Source: Saccharibacillus brassicae (GTDB lineage: Bacteria; Bacillota; Bacilli; Paenibacillales; Paenibacillaceae). From it: a stretch of DNA of 64,000 nt. The position numbers and the translations under genes are program-made. The notes under the pieces were generated by a model that made no database searches, was not told the origin of the DNA, and saw only the letters and a list, made by a program, of their open reading frames with translations. The stretch is taken from positions 1,349,501-1,413,500 of the forward strand of contig NZ_CP041217.1 of the NCBI RefSeq assembly GCF_006542275.1, given 5' to 3'. Of the stretch, positions 21,999-30,408 are shown one piece after another. Numbering within the stretch: the stretch's first letter is position 1; each line of letters starts with the position of its first letter.

Positions 21999-24900
21999 TT
22001 AATCGAGCACGTAGAGCGGCAGCGTGAAGACGAACGAACTGCCCTGCCCCACCGTACTTTCCACGGAAATGGTACCGCTGTGATGCTGGACGATCCCTTT
22101 GGCGATCGCGAGTCCGATCCCGCTGCTCTGCACCGTATGCCGACCGTGCCGCTCCCGGAAAAAGCGGTCGAACACGAACGGCAGCGATTCTTCCCCGATC
22201 CCTTCGCCGGTATCTTCCACGCAGACGGTAAGCTGTCCGGGCGATTCCCCTTCCCACTCCTCGATCGAGCAGCGAAGCGTGATCGTGCCTCCCGCTTCCG
22301 TATGCCGGATCGCGTTGAACACGAGATTGGTCAGCACCTGGGTGATCCGGTCCGTGTCGATTACGACTTGATAATGCCCAAGCTTGGCCGCGGTCACGGT
22401 CGATTCGAACTCGTAGTTCAGATTCGCCTGGACAATGTCCAACTTGAACTTCCCTTGGATCGTATCGATCCATTCCCCCAGACTCGTCATCATGAAGACC
22501 ATGTCGGACTTGCCGGACTCCAGGCGGGACAACTCGAACAGATCGTGGATCAGCCGGTTCAGGCCGAGCGCTTTGACGAGCACCATTTCCAGATACGTCT
22601 TCCGGTCTGCTTCATGCTCCACGAGCCCCGAGACGATCGCTTCGACATAACCCTGAATCGCGGTCATCGGCGTACGCAGCTCGTGCGAGATGTCGCTGAG
22701 CAGCCGTCGGCGGGACAGCTCCAGACGGCTCAACGCTTCGTTCTTCTCTTCCAGTTCCAGGGTGCGGCCCTGAATGCGGTGCTCCAGATTCGTATTCAAT
22801 TCCGACAGCTGCCCGTTCAGCTCCGCCAACTGCCGACCGTTCAGACTCAGCTCCTGGGCGGACCTTTTGAGCAGCAGCAGCGTCCGTACCCGGCTGACCA
22901 GTTCGTTGCGGCCGATCGGCTTCGAGATATAATCGTTGGCCCCGGCGGCAAAGCAGGCGGCAATCGTGTCGTCGCGGCTGCTTGCCGTCATGATCAGGAT
23001 CGGCAGATCGATCAGGCTGTAGCGCTCCCGGATCCAGCCGCACAGTTCATAGCCGGACATGCCGACCATCATCATGTCCGTGATGACCAGATCGATGTCT
23101 GTCAATTCGTTCATGCGCTCCAGCACTTCGGCGCCGCTGCTTGCGACTTCGAACACGCAGTTCAGCGGCGCCAGCTGCTGAATGACGACCTGCAGGTTCA
23201 CCGGCTCGTCATCCACGATCAGCACGCGGTACGGCTGTTCGTCCGAATCGTCTCCGGCGGCCGCGGCGGCAGGCGCGACCGAAGCCTGCACTTCTGCGCT
23301 CTCCGGCACGAAATCGTCGGCCCAGCGCCCGGCGAACACGGACGGGGCTTTGTTCCTGCGCTGCCCGATCGTGAACGAGAACCGGGAGCCTTCATCGACT
23401 TTCGATTGGACCCGGATCTCTCCGCCGTGCAGTTCGACCAGCTGCTTCGTAATCTTCAAGCCGAGTCCCGTTCCCGTATTGTCGATCGAATCCAGCTTCT
23501 CGAACGGTTTGAAAATCATGGCGAATTTGTGTTCCGGGATGCCGATTCCGGTATCTTCGACCTGGATCTCCACTTCGCCCTGCACGCTCTGCACGCGAAT
23601 GACGATATGGCCGGACGGCGTATACTTGATCGCGTTGCCGACCAGGTTGAACAGAATCTGCTGCATGCGGTTCTCGTCGGCGTAGACTGTCGGAAAATGG
23701 GGATCGATCCGGTTGTGCAAAATGAGGTTTCGGCCGGTAATAAGCGGTTTGACCACCGTCAGCACGACCTGTACCAGTTGATGCAGATTGATCGGGGTCC
23801 GGTTCAGCTGCACGTCTTTATTTTTGAGCAGGGCATAATCCAAAATATCGTTAATGAGAAAAGACATGCGTTGGCCGCTGGACACGATCATATCGAGATG
23901 CAGCCGCTGGCTGTCGTCCAGTCGATCGCCCATGCTGTGCAGCATCGACTGCGTCAGCCCGATAATGCCGTTCAGCGGCGTGCGCAGCTCGTGGGACGTG
24001 TTGGCGAGAAATTCGTCTTTGACCCGATCGAGATCGAGCAGGCGCGCCGACAGGCGTTCGTTCGTCTGGATCGCATTGGAAAATTTGGTCGCCACGATCA
24101 CGGACAGGCAGACAATGAGAAACAGGATGCCGTAGGAAAAGTAAAGGCCGGTATGGATCACGCCGTTGCTGGTGAGGATATCGTTGAGGACCGTCATGAA
24201 AAAGACCAAGCCGCCGGCCAGCATCCAGCGGGCGCCCGGAAGCTTCTTCAGCGCGGCACGAATCACGTACCAGATCACCGCGAACCCGACCAGAATGGCG
24301 TAAGCCTGCATGACGGACGCCAGATCGGTATACACCTGGGCCGGCGTGAACAGAATGAACAGCGTACACAGCAGCCCCGGAATCCACAATGCGTTGCGCA
24401 TGCGCTTGGACATTTGATTGGGAAAAATGGAATAGCAGAACAATACGCACAGCGGCGCGCTGCCTACGAAACCCAAATATTCAAGCTTCAGCAGGACGTT
24501 GTCGCTCAGTCCCGGGATCAGCTCCGCCAACACGTACTGCGAATGGCCGCTGTTCTTCATCGCCAGCACGAGGCAGACGAGGCCGAAATACAAAGACTCC
24601 CGGTTTTTGCGCAGCAGCGCGTACAACAGAACATGATACAGCCCCATAATCAGCATACAGCCGATGACCATGCTCTCGGTGACCAGCTTGTTTTTCATCT
24701 GTTGTTCCAGACGATCGTATTCGCCGAGGGTGAGCGACCCGAACAGGCCCGCTTTGCGCTGCGTATAATTGGAGACTTGAATAATAATGTCCGCCTGGGA
24801 CTGGCCGGCTTCGATCCGCGTCAGCGCGGGCACCATATAAGGCGAAGCTTCCGCCCGCGTTCGGCCGACCGTGCCGCTCTCTTCGACGAGCTTGCCGTTG

Positions 24901-25304
24901 ATCCACATCCGGTGCGCCGAAGTGATGCCTGTCGTGATCAGCCCCAGTTCGACGTCTTTGTCGGGGATGTCCACGACGAGGCGGTAGGTGGCGAATCCGC
25001 TGCTGCCCAGCTTCTGCCCGTCGATCTCGTACCCGGTCCAGGATCGCGGCACGTCGATATAACGAGCCGGACCCGTGCGTCCGTTCGCAAAATCGGCCGG
25101 TTCCAGCAGTTGGTTCCAATAGAAGGCCCATGCTCCGTCGAGCGCAATTCCGTCCGCGGCAAATTCGGTCTCGCCCGGTACCGACAGAGGCTCGCCCTGC
25201 GGGTTTGGGCCGGACGACGATCGAGACACCATCAGCCCGGCGAGAATCAGAAAAAACAAAACCAGAAGCGCGATGCCGGAGCGGGTCAATATACGTTTTT
25301 TCAT
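21999..25304 (-). CDS. Hybrid sensor histidine kinase with two kinase modules around a receiver domain
   Basis: Predicted 1101 residues from ATG 25304 (GGTGGG upstream). Order: membrane helix (about 8-26); extracellular sandwich domain of the 7TMR-DISM/carbohydrate-binding type (IALDGAWAFYW, YIDVPRSWTGYE, MWINGKLVEESG); seven membrane helices (about 210-420); HisKA1 with SHELRTPLNGI near 440; HATPase1 (GTGLGLKITKQL); receiver domain with phospho-Asp in DLVITDMMM near 740; coiled coil; HisKA2 with SHELRTPMTAI near 873; HATPase2 (SSGIGLAIAKGI). It is divergent from an OmpR-family regulator at 25560, its likely partner. The ligand is unknown. Confidence 0.9.
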   Translation of the reverse strand: MKKRILTRSGIALLVLFFLILAGLMVSRSSSGPNPQGEPLSVPGETEFAADGIALDGAWAFYWNQLLEPADFANGRTGPARYIDVPRSWTGYEIDGQKLGSSGFATYRLVVDIPDKDVELGLITTGITSAHRMWINGKLVEESGTVGRTRAEASPYMVPALTRIEAGQSQADIIIQVSNYTQRKAGLFGSLTLGEYDRLEQQMKNKLVTESMVIGCMLIMGLYHVLLYALLRKNRESLYFGLVCLVLAMKNSGHSQYVLAELIPGLSDNVLLKLEYLGFVGSAPLCVLFCYSIFPNQMSKRMRNALWIPGLLCTLFILFTPAQVYTDLASVMQAYAILVGFAVIWYVIRAALKKLPGARWMLAGGLVFFMTVLNDILTSNGVIHTGLYFSYGILFLIVCLSVIVATKFSNAIQTNERLSARLLDLDRVKDEFLANTSHELRTPLNGIIGLTQSMLHSMGDRLDDSQRLHLDMIVSSGQRMSFLINDILDYALLKNKDVQLNRTPINLHQLVQVVLTVVKPLITGRNLILHNRIDPHFPTVYADENRMQQILFNLVGNAIKYTPSGHIVIRVQSVQGEVEIQVEDTGIGIPEHKFAMIFKPFEKLDSIDNTGTGLGLKITKQLVELHGGEIRVQSKVDEGSRFSFTIGQRRNKAPSVFAGRWADDFVPESAEVQASVAPAAAAAGDDSDEQPYRVLIVDDEPVNLQVVIQQLAPLNCVFEVASSGAEVLERMNELTDIDLVITDMMMVGMSGYELCGWIRERYSLIDLPILIMTASSRDDTIAACFAAGANDYISKPIGRNELVSRVRTLLLLKRSAQELSLNGRQLAELNGQLSELNTNLEHRIQGRTLELEEKNEALSRLELSRRRLLSDISHELRTPMTAIQGYVEAIVSGLVEHEADRKTYLEMVLVKALGLNRLIHDLFELSRLESGKSDMVFMMTSLGEWIDTIQGKFKLDIVQANLNYEFESTVTAAKLGHYQVVIDTDRITQVLTNLVFNAIRHTEAGGTITLRCSIEEWEGESPGQLTVCVEDTGEGIGEESLPFVFDRFFRERHGRHTVQSSGIGLAIAKGIVQHHSGTISVESTVGQGSSFVFTLPLYVLD

Positions 25305-25559
25305 AATATTCCCACCGCTTGAGTTCCTCCCTTTTCCCGAAAATGAAACCCGAGTCGGCAGCTTCATTCACGTATCATAGCATAGTCTTCACGCCTGGCA
25401 AGATCGCCTGGAATCTTCATGTTCAAACGAGGCCCGGAAGCCTGCCGTTTCTTGTCGAATTTTAAATATTCAATCGACTTGGCCGCGTTTGCATGAGATA
25501 ATCGAATCAGTAAACAAGGACTTTAGACATGCGATATCCCCAAGGAGACTGAACGCCCC

Positions 25560-26279
25560 ATGTCCTTCAACAAAACGGTTCTGATCGTCGACGACGACCC
25601 CGAAATCAACGAGCTGCTGACGATGTCTCTCAAACGCGAAGGCTTTCATACGGTGTCCGCCTATACCGGCGCGGAAGCGCTGCGGGCGGCCCAGCAGCAT
25701 CTGCCGGACCTCGTGCTGCTCGACGTGCTGCTGCCCGGCATGGACGGCTTCCAGATCTGCAGCGAGATCCGCAAGACGAGCAACGTGCCGATCCTGTTCG
25801 TCAGCTGCAAAGACGAAGCGACCGATAAAGTGCTGGGCCTCGGCCTTGGCGGCGACGACTTCATCTCCAAGCCTTTTAGCCCGATCGAGCTGATCGCGCG
25901 CGTCAAAGCCCATATTCGGCGCAACAACATGCCGCCCAAGCCGGAAGAGCAGATTGACGAGACGCTCGTGTTCGACAACCTGCTGATCGACCCTGCCGCG
26001 CACCGCGTGCTGGTCGATAACAAGCCGATCGCCTTGTCCGCCAAAGAATTCAACCTGCTGCTTCATCTCGCCAAAAACCCGAACCGCGTCTACAAAAACG
26101 AACAGCTCTTCTCCCTGCTCTGGGACGACTTCCATATGGGCGACACCCATACGGTCATGGTACACATCTATAATTTGCGCAAAAAACTGGAGAAGAACCC
26201 CGCCAAGCCGCACTATATCCGCACGATCCGCGGCGTCGGCTACAAGTTCAACGACAAACCGGCCGAAACGGCGGAGTAA
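25560..26279 (+). CDS. OmpR/PhoB-family response regulator
   Basis: Predicted 239 residues. Receiver domain: VLIVDDDPEI acidic pair, phospho-Asp in DLVLLDVLLPGMDG (about residue 54), Lys in FISKPFSP. C-terminal winged helix: IALSAKEFNLLLHLAKNPNRVYKNEQLFSLLWD, then VMVHIYNLRKKLEKN and YIRTIRGVGYKF. CAAGGAG precedes ATG 25560. The 255-bp gap to the divergent hybrid kinase gene probably holds both promoters. Confidence 0.93.
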   Translation: MSFNKTVLIVDDDPEINELLTMSLKREGFHTVSAYTGAEALRAAQQHLPDLVLLDVLLPGMDGFQICSEIRKTSNVPILFVSCKDEATDKVLGLGLGGDDFISKPFSPIELIARVKAHIRRNNMPPKPEEQIDETLVFDNLLIDPAAHRVLVDNKPIALSAKEFNLLLHLAKNPNRVYKNEQLFSLLWDDFHMGDTHTVMVHIYNLRKKLEKNPAKPHYIRTIRGVGYKFNDKPAETAE

Positions 26280-26345
26280 CGCCTTTTTTTGCGAAGTTCT
26301 TTTCGTCACATCCTATAAACGACGCCAAGCATTCAAGCCCGACAC

Positions 26346-26384
26346 AAAAGGCCCTTCCACCTATTCCGAGGTGAAAGGGCCTTT
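26346..26384. terminator. Bidirectional terminator after the response regulator
   Basis: AAAAGGCCCTTCCACCT and AGGTGAAAGGGCCTTT form a long stem with a T-run on the plus side and A-run on the left, 67 bp after the stop at 26279. Confidence 0.85.
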
Positions 26385-26409
26385 CTTGGTTGTCATATTC
26401 TTTTCCGTT

Positions 26410-26558
26410 GAAAACGCGAGGCAGCAGGGCTGGGGTCCGTGAAGGAGCGACAGCGTTCGCCTTTGAAAACGGGAAACCTCTGCTTCAACCTCATCGAAGT
26501 TTCCCGTTTTCAACCAGCGACCGTAACGACCCCAGCCCGTATGCCCGCTATCGTTTTC
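26410..26558. repeat. 150-bp nested inverted-repeat element
   Basis: Three nested perfect arms: GAAAACG (26410-26416) with CGTTTTC (26552-26558); GGGCTGGGGTC (26427-26437) with GACCCCAGCCC (26528-26538); TGAAAACGGGAAAC (26464-26477) with GTTTCCCGTTTTCA (26499-26512). Between arms the sequence is not symmetrical. It lies between a terminator and the 3' end of the permease gene; no T-run follows, so it is not an ordinary terminator. Confidence 0.75.
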
Positions 26559-26592
26559 CAAAGAAAAGGCATACGGCTTACTCAAATCAAGG

Positions 26593-27417
26593 CTATTTGA
26601 CCGACCCCACCATGCCTGCAACGAAGTGCTTCTGCATGAGGAAGAATACGAGCGCCGTCGGAACCGTCGACAGCACGATCGCCATCATGATCAGGCCGTA
26701 GTCCGGCGCGTAGCCCGAACCGAGGTTCGAAATCAGCAGCGGAATCGTCTGGTTCTCCGGCGATTGCAAGATGACGAGCGGCCACATGTAGTTGTTCCAG
26801 CTCGACATGAACGTGATGATTGCCGCTGCCGCGTACGTCGTTTTCATCGTCGGCAGGTAGATACGGAAAAACAATCCGAGTTCCGTCAGTCCGTCCATAC
26901 GGCCGGCTTCCAGCAGCTCGCGCGGGAACATTTTGGTGCTTTGACGGAAAAAGAAGATCAGGAACGCCGTCGTGAACGTCGGAATGACGACCGCCGCCGG
27001 CGTATCGATACCGAAGGTCGGGAAGAAATTGGTGATTTTACCGAACATGCGGTACAGCGGAACCATCAGGGCCGCGAACGGAATCATCATCGACAGCAGC
27101 AGGATCGAGAAGACGATGTCTTTCGCTTTGCTGCGGTAGATTTCGAAGCCGTAACCGGCGAGCGAAGCGATCAGCATGGCGAGAATCGTCGTCGTGATCG
27201 AGATTTTGGCCGAGTTGCCGAGCGCGTTCCAGATGTCGACGCTTGCCGTCAGGTTGCGCAGGTTGTCGAGCATGTGCGCGCCCGGCAGCAGCCGGCCCCG
27301 CGTGACGTCGACCGACAGGTTGGTAGAGCTGACGATCATCCAGAAGAACGGGAAGATCGAGATAAAGGCCGCGAGACAGAGGAACAAATACATGGACGCT
27401 CTTTTGGCTTTAAGCAT
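26593..27417 (-). CDS. Carbohydrate ABC transporter permease (MalG type)
   Basis: Predicted 274 residues with six membrane helices. The EAA loop that docks the ATPase is EAGRMDGLTELGLFFRIYLP. The opening MLKAKRASMYLFLCLAAFI and ending VAGMVGSVK are typical of the CUT1 family. ATG 27417 overlaps the end of the upstream permease gene and has AGGTGA 5 bases upstream. No ATPase gene is nearby; a shared MsmX-type ATPase elsewhere is the known solution in this group of bacteria. Confidence 0.9.
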   Translation of the reverse strand: MLKAKRASMYLFLCLAAFISIFPFFWMIVSSTNLSVDVTRGRLLPGAHMLDNLRNLTASVDIWNALGNSAKISITTTILAMLIASLAGYGFEIYRSKAKDIVFSILLLSMMIPFAALMVPLYRMFGKITNFFPTFGIDTPAAVVIPTFTTAFLIFFFRQSTKMFPRELLEAGRMDGLTELGLFFRIYLPTMKTTYAAAAIITFMSSWNNYMWPLVILQSPENQTIPLLISNLGSGYAPDYGLIMMAIVLSTVPTALVFFLMQKHFVAGMVGSVK

Positions 27418-28339
27418 TGCGATCACCTGCCACTTTGAATTGGAGGAAGGACAGAATGACGATCATGATTACGATGGAATACGACACGGTAGCCGCGTAA
27501 CCGAAGTCGGCCGAATATTCGAACGACAGATTGTAGATGTACTGCGAAATGGTGGTCGTCGCGTTGCCGGGACCGCCTTTCGTAATGTTCATGACTTCAT
27601 CGAACAGCTGCAGCGTACCGATCGTCGACGTGATCGACGTGAACAGGATGATCGGTTTGAGCAGCGGAACCGTGATGCTGAAAAACTGGCGGAACGCGGA
27701 AGCGCCGTCGATGCGGGCCGCTTCGTAGATCGACTGGTCGATATTTTGCAGACCCGACAGGTAGAAGATCATGTTGTAGCCGGTCCAGCGCCACGTGATC
27801 GCGATAACGATCGTCACTTTGGCCCAGAACGGATCGGTGATCCACTGAATCGGGAGGTTGATCAGGTGCAGATTGAGCAGCATCGCGTTCACGAGGCCGT
27901 CCGGCGCGAACAGGTATTTGAAGACGATCGAATACGCGACGAGCGACGTGATACACGGCAGGAAGATCGCGGTGCGGAAAAAGCCTTTGAATTTCAGTTT
28001 GCGGTCGTTCAGCAGAACCGAGATGAACAGCGCGAGAATGATCATGATCGGCACTTGGAACAGCAGATAGATGAACGTGTTGCCTACGGCAGTGAGGAAC
28101 ATTTTATCCGTGAACAGCCGCTGATAGTTGCCGAGGCCGTTGAATTTCATATTGATGCCCGTGCCGGTCTGGAACGACAGGATCAGAGCCTGGATCATCG
28201 GATAGAAATAAAAAGCGGCGATCAGAATGACGGAAGCGGCGATAAACATCCAGCCGACCAATCCCGATTTGAAGCGACGGCCGCGGCCGGATTTTTCTCG
28301 ATGTGGAGTCAATTGCATTGCGGGACCTGTAGTCTTCAT
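27410..28339 (-). CDS. Carbohydrate ABC transporter permease (MalF type)
   Basis: Predicted 309 residues. A basic N-terminus (HREKSGRGRRFKSG) precedes six membrane helices; the EAA loop is EAARIDGASAFRQFFSITVP. GNATTTISQYIYN near the end is common in CUT1 MalF-type permeases. It forms the membrane channel together with the next gene, which it overlaps by 8 bp. It is separated from the binding-protein gene by 289 bp containing two hairpins. Confidence 0.9.
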   Translation of the reverse strand: MKTTGPAMQLTPHREKSGRGRRFKSGLVGWMFIAASVILIAAFYFYPMIQALILSFQTGTGINMKFNGLGNYQRLFTDKMFLTAVGNTFIYLLFQVPIMIILALFISVLLNDRKLKFKGFFRTAIFLPCITSLVAYSIVFKYLFAPDGLVNAMLLNLHLINLPIQWITDPFWAKVTIVIAITWRWTGYNMIFYLSGLQNIDQSIYEAARIDGASAFRQFFSITVPLLKPIILFTSITSTIGTLQLFDEVMNITKGGPGNATTTISQYIYNLSFEYSADFGYAATVSYSIVIMIVILSFLQFKVAGDRNA

Positions 28340-28465
28340 CCGATATCCCTCCTTAAATTACGTAGTGAACTGGTTTGGCGAAAAGACTTGAGCCGATTTG
28401 CGGCTGCTTGCGACGGTGCAAAAAAGCTTGATCAACCATGGCGGAAGAACCCCCGCATAAAGGGT

Positions 28466-28501
28466 GTGTTTTCAAACGCGTCGCTTGCCGTTTGAAAACA
28501 C
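28466..28501. promoter_or_regulatory. Hairpin between binding-protein and permease genes
   Basis: GTGTTTTCAAACG (28466-28478) and CGTTTGAAAACAC (28489-28501) are a perfect 13-bp inverted repeat with a 10-base loop and no T-run. It lies inside the ABC operon and could limit read-through into, or protect, mRNA parts so that the binding protein is made in excess. Confidence 0.55.
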
Positions 28502-28558
28502 AACGTATAACCGGGAGTTCACCGCTAGTTTTCGGTTGGTCGGGCCATCGCGCAAACG

Positions 28559-28581
28559 CCGGGCAGGCTGACCTGCCCGGG
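28559..28581. promoter_or_regulatory. GC-rich hairpin just after the binding-protein gene
   Basis: CCGGGCAGG and CCTGCCCGG form a 9-bp stem with a 4-base loop, about 48 bp beyond the stop of the binding-protein gene. On the minus strand no T-run follows, so it fits an mRNA-stabilising or partial-attenuation stem rather than a full terminator. Confidence 0.55.
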
Positions 28582-28628
28582 TGCGCTTTTTACGGAAAAG
28601 CCTGTTGTTGAAAAGGGAGAGCCTATGC

Positions 28629-29930
28629 TTATTTCAACTGCGCTTCGGCTTGGGCTTGAGCGTCTTTCATGACCGCGTCCACGTCTTTGGCGCCGCTCAG
28701 GTAGTTCTGAACTTCAGCCGACAGGATGTCTTCGATCACGTAAGTGTGCAGACCGTAGTTGACTTTAGGCACTTCGGTTGTCCATTTCGCGAAGTCGGAG
28801 TAGATCTTCTGTCCTTGGAAGAACTCGTCGGCTTCTTCGTAAGCGGTACCGCCCGAAGCGGCTTTGAGCGTTCCGAGTACGCCGATTTTGCTCAGCATTT
28901 CCTGGTACAGTTCGGCGTCGGAGCCGAATGTGGTGGACATGAAGTCGGCTGCCGTTTCCTGGCCGTCCATGTTCATGACGTACCACGAGCTGCCGCCGGA
29001 GTTGGAAGCGTTGATCGAATCGGCCGTGTCTTTCAGGCTTGGAATCGGAACGACGGCCCATTTGCCGGATTGCGAAGCTTCAGCTTTGATGGAAGGCGTG
29101 ATCCAGTTGCCGGTCGGCACGGAAGCGACTTCCCCGCTGTTGAAAGCGGCTACGAATTGGCTCCAGTCGGAGTTCATCTTGACGATGTCGGCATCGAACA
29201 GCGCTTTGTACACTTCAAGCGATTCCTTGAAAGCGGCGTTGCCCACGATGTTCGGCGTCACGCCGTCTTCCTTCAGATACCACGAACCTGCGGATTGCAG
29301 CATGATGCGCAGAATGCCGAGGTCGTTCGGATCTTGCGTCAGCATTGCTTTGCCGGTCGCTTCTTTGACTTTTTTGCCAATTTCGATGAATTGATCCCAG
29401 TCGATGTTCGTGACGTCTTCCAGCGTGTAGCCGGCTTGTTCCAGGTAATCGGTACGCACGTACAGGCCGGTTACGCCGGAGTCGAAAGGAATGCCGTACT
29501 GCTTGCCGTCGACGCTTGTCGGGCCCGCTTTGTAATCGGCGAAATCTTCGGCTTTGATCGTGGCGGACATGTCGCGGAACGAATCCGGATACGCTTGCAG
29601 GAAGTTTTGCGCCCGGTAATCTTCGATCAGGACGACGTTAGGCAGTCCTTTGGTCGTGCCCGAGTTGAGGCCGGTGTTCAGCTTCTGCACGATATCGGCC
29701 TGCGCGTTCTCGATGATGTTGATCGTTACGTCCGGGTGATCCTTGGCGTATTTCTCTTTGGCCAGGTTCAGCGCGGCGATGTTGAAGTTCGGGTCCCAAG
29801 CCCAGATCGTAATCTCTTTTTTCTCCGGGTCCGAGCTCGAAGCGGTTGTACCTCCGCCGCCTCCCGAGCATGCCGACAACATCAGTGCCGAAGCCGCGAG
29901 CGGCAGTAAAACTTTTTTCCAGTTTTTCAT
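28629..29930 (-). CDS. Sugar ABC transporter substrate-binding lipoprotein
   Basis: Predicted 433 residues. The lipoprotein signal MKNWKKVLLPLAASALMLSAC ends at the lipobox cysteine, followed by a Gly-rich linker and a periplasmic-binding-protein type 1 sugar fold (ITIWAWDPNFNIAALNLA, then YGIPFDSGVTGLYVRTDYL, then SGGSSWYVMN). It captures a sugar or oligosaccharide outside the membrane for the two permeases; the sugar is unknown. GGGGAG precedes ATG 29930. Upstream lie a CcpA-like site and a perfect 16-bp palindrome. Confidence 0.9.
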   Translation of the reverse strand: MKNWKKVLLPLAASALMLSACSGGGGGTTASSSDPEKKEITIWAWDPNFNIAALNLAKEKYAKDHPDVTINIIENAQADIVQKLNTGLNSGTTKGLPNVVLIEDYRAQNFLQAYPDSFRDMSATIKAEDFADYKAGPTSVDGKQYGIPFDSGVTGLYVRTDYLEQAGYTLEDVTNIDWDQFIEIGKKVKEATGKAMLTQDPNDLGILRIMLQSAGSWYLKEDGVTPNIVGNAAFKESLEVYKALFDADIVKMNSDWSQFVAAFNSGEVASVPTGNWITPSIKAEASQSGKWAVVPIPSLKDTADSINASNSGGSSWYVMNMDGQETAADFMSTTFGSDAELYQEMLSKIGVLGTLKAASGGTAYEEADEFFQGQKIYSDFAKWTTEVPKVNYGLHTYVIEDILSAEVQNYLSGAKDVDAVMKDAQAQAEAQLK

Positions 29931-29994
29931 TTTCGTTCATCTCCCCTGTTTATCATGATGGTCTGACACCCTTTTAATTCGTGAAAATCGGTGA

Positions 29995-30008
29995 TGTAAG
30001 CGGTTGCT
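29995..30008. promoter_or_regulatory. Candidate cre (CcpA) site upstream of the ABC operon
   Basis: TGTAAGCGGTTGCT matches the cre consensus TGNAARCGNWWWCA at twelve of fourteen positions. It lies about 65 bp upstream of the binding-protein start, a position suited to catabolite repression. Confidence 0.45.
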
Positions 30009-30094
30009 TTACGAGATCAATCTTAGCATTGCCGCTTCGTTTAAGGTTAGGAATATCTTTGCACGGAATAGGGAAATCATTGTGTGTCGCGATT

Positions 30095-30110
30095 TTGGTA
30101 ACGTTACCAA
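30095..30110. promoter_or_regulatory. Perfect palindromic operator-like site
   Basis: TTGGTAACGTTACCAA is a 16-bp perfect palindrome with a central CG, the form of LacI-type operators, followed by a half-site TGGTAA. It is about 165 bp upstream of the binding-protein gene. No LacI-family gene is present in the window, so the regulator is unknown. Confidence 0.45.
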
Positions 30111-30408
30111 TGGTAATAAATTTGGATATGAGTAAAATTTACAGTTTGACTGCGGCGTTCGAGCGTGAAAAAAAGCGCCTGCCGAATCGCACGGACGCCA
30201 AAAATGAAGCCGTAAATGAAAATGAGATAAGTTTTTGAGGCGGGAAATCGGGGTGGGGTACGCGACGGCGGGAGTGCGGCGGCGGGGCCGGGGGCCGGGG
30301 GCAAGGCAGGCCGGTGCGGAATGACGGCGGGCCGGGGGGCAGCAGGGCGCGGCGAGCCGAGAGGCGGCGGGAGTACGGCGGCGCGACGGGGGCCGGGGTG
30401 ATAAATGT

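Noticed and set aside
22080..25322. 1080-residue plus-strand ORF opposite the hybrid kinase
   Set aside because: High-GC antisense shadow: the minus strand encodes clear kinase domains with a start and ribosome site, while the plus frame has no recognisable motif.
26361..26701. Short ORFs over the 150-bp palindromic element
   Set aside because: They arise from the inverted repeat and terminator; no start signal.
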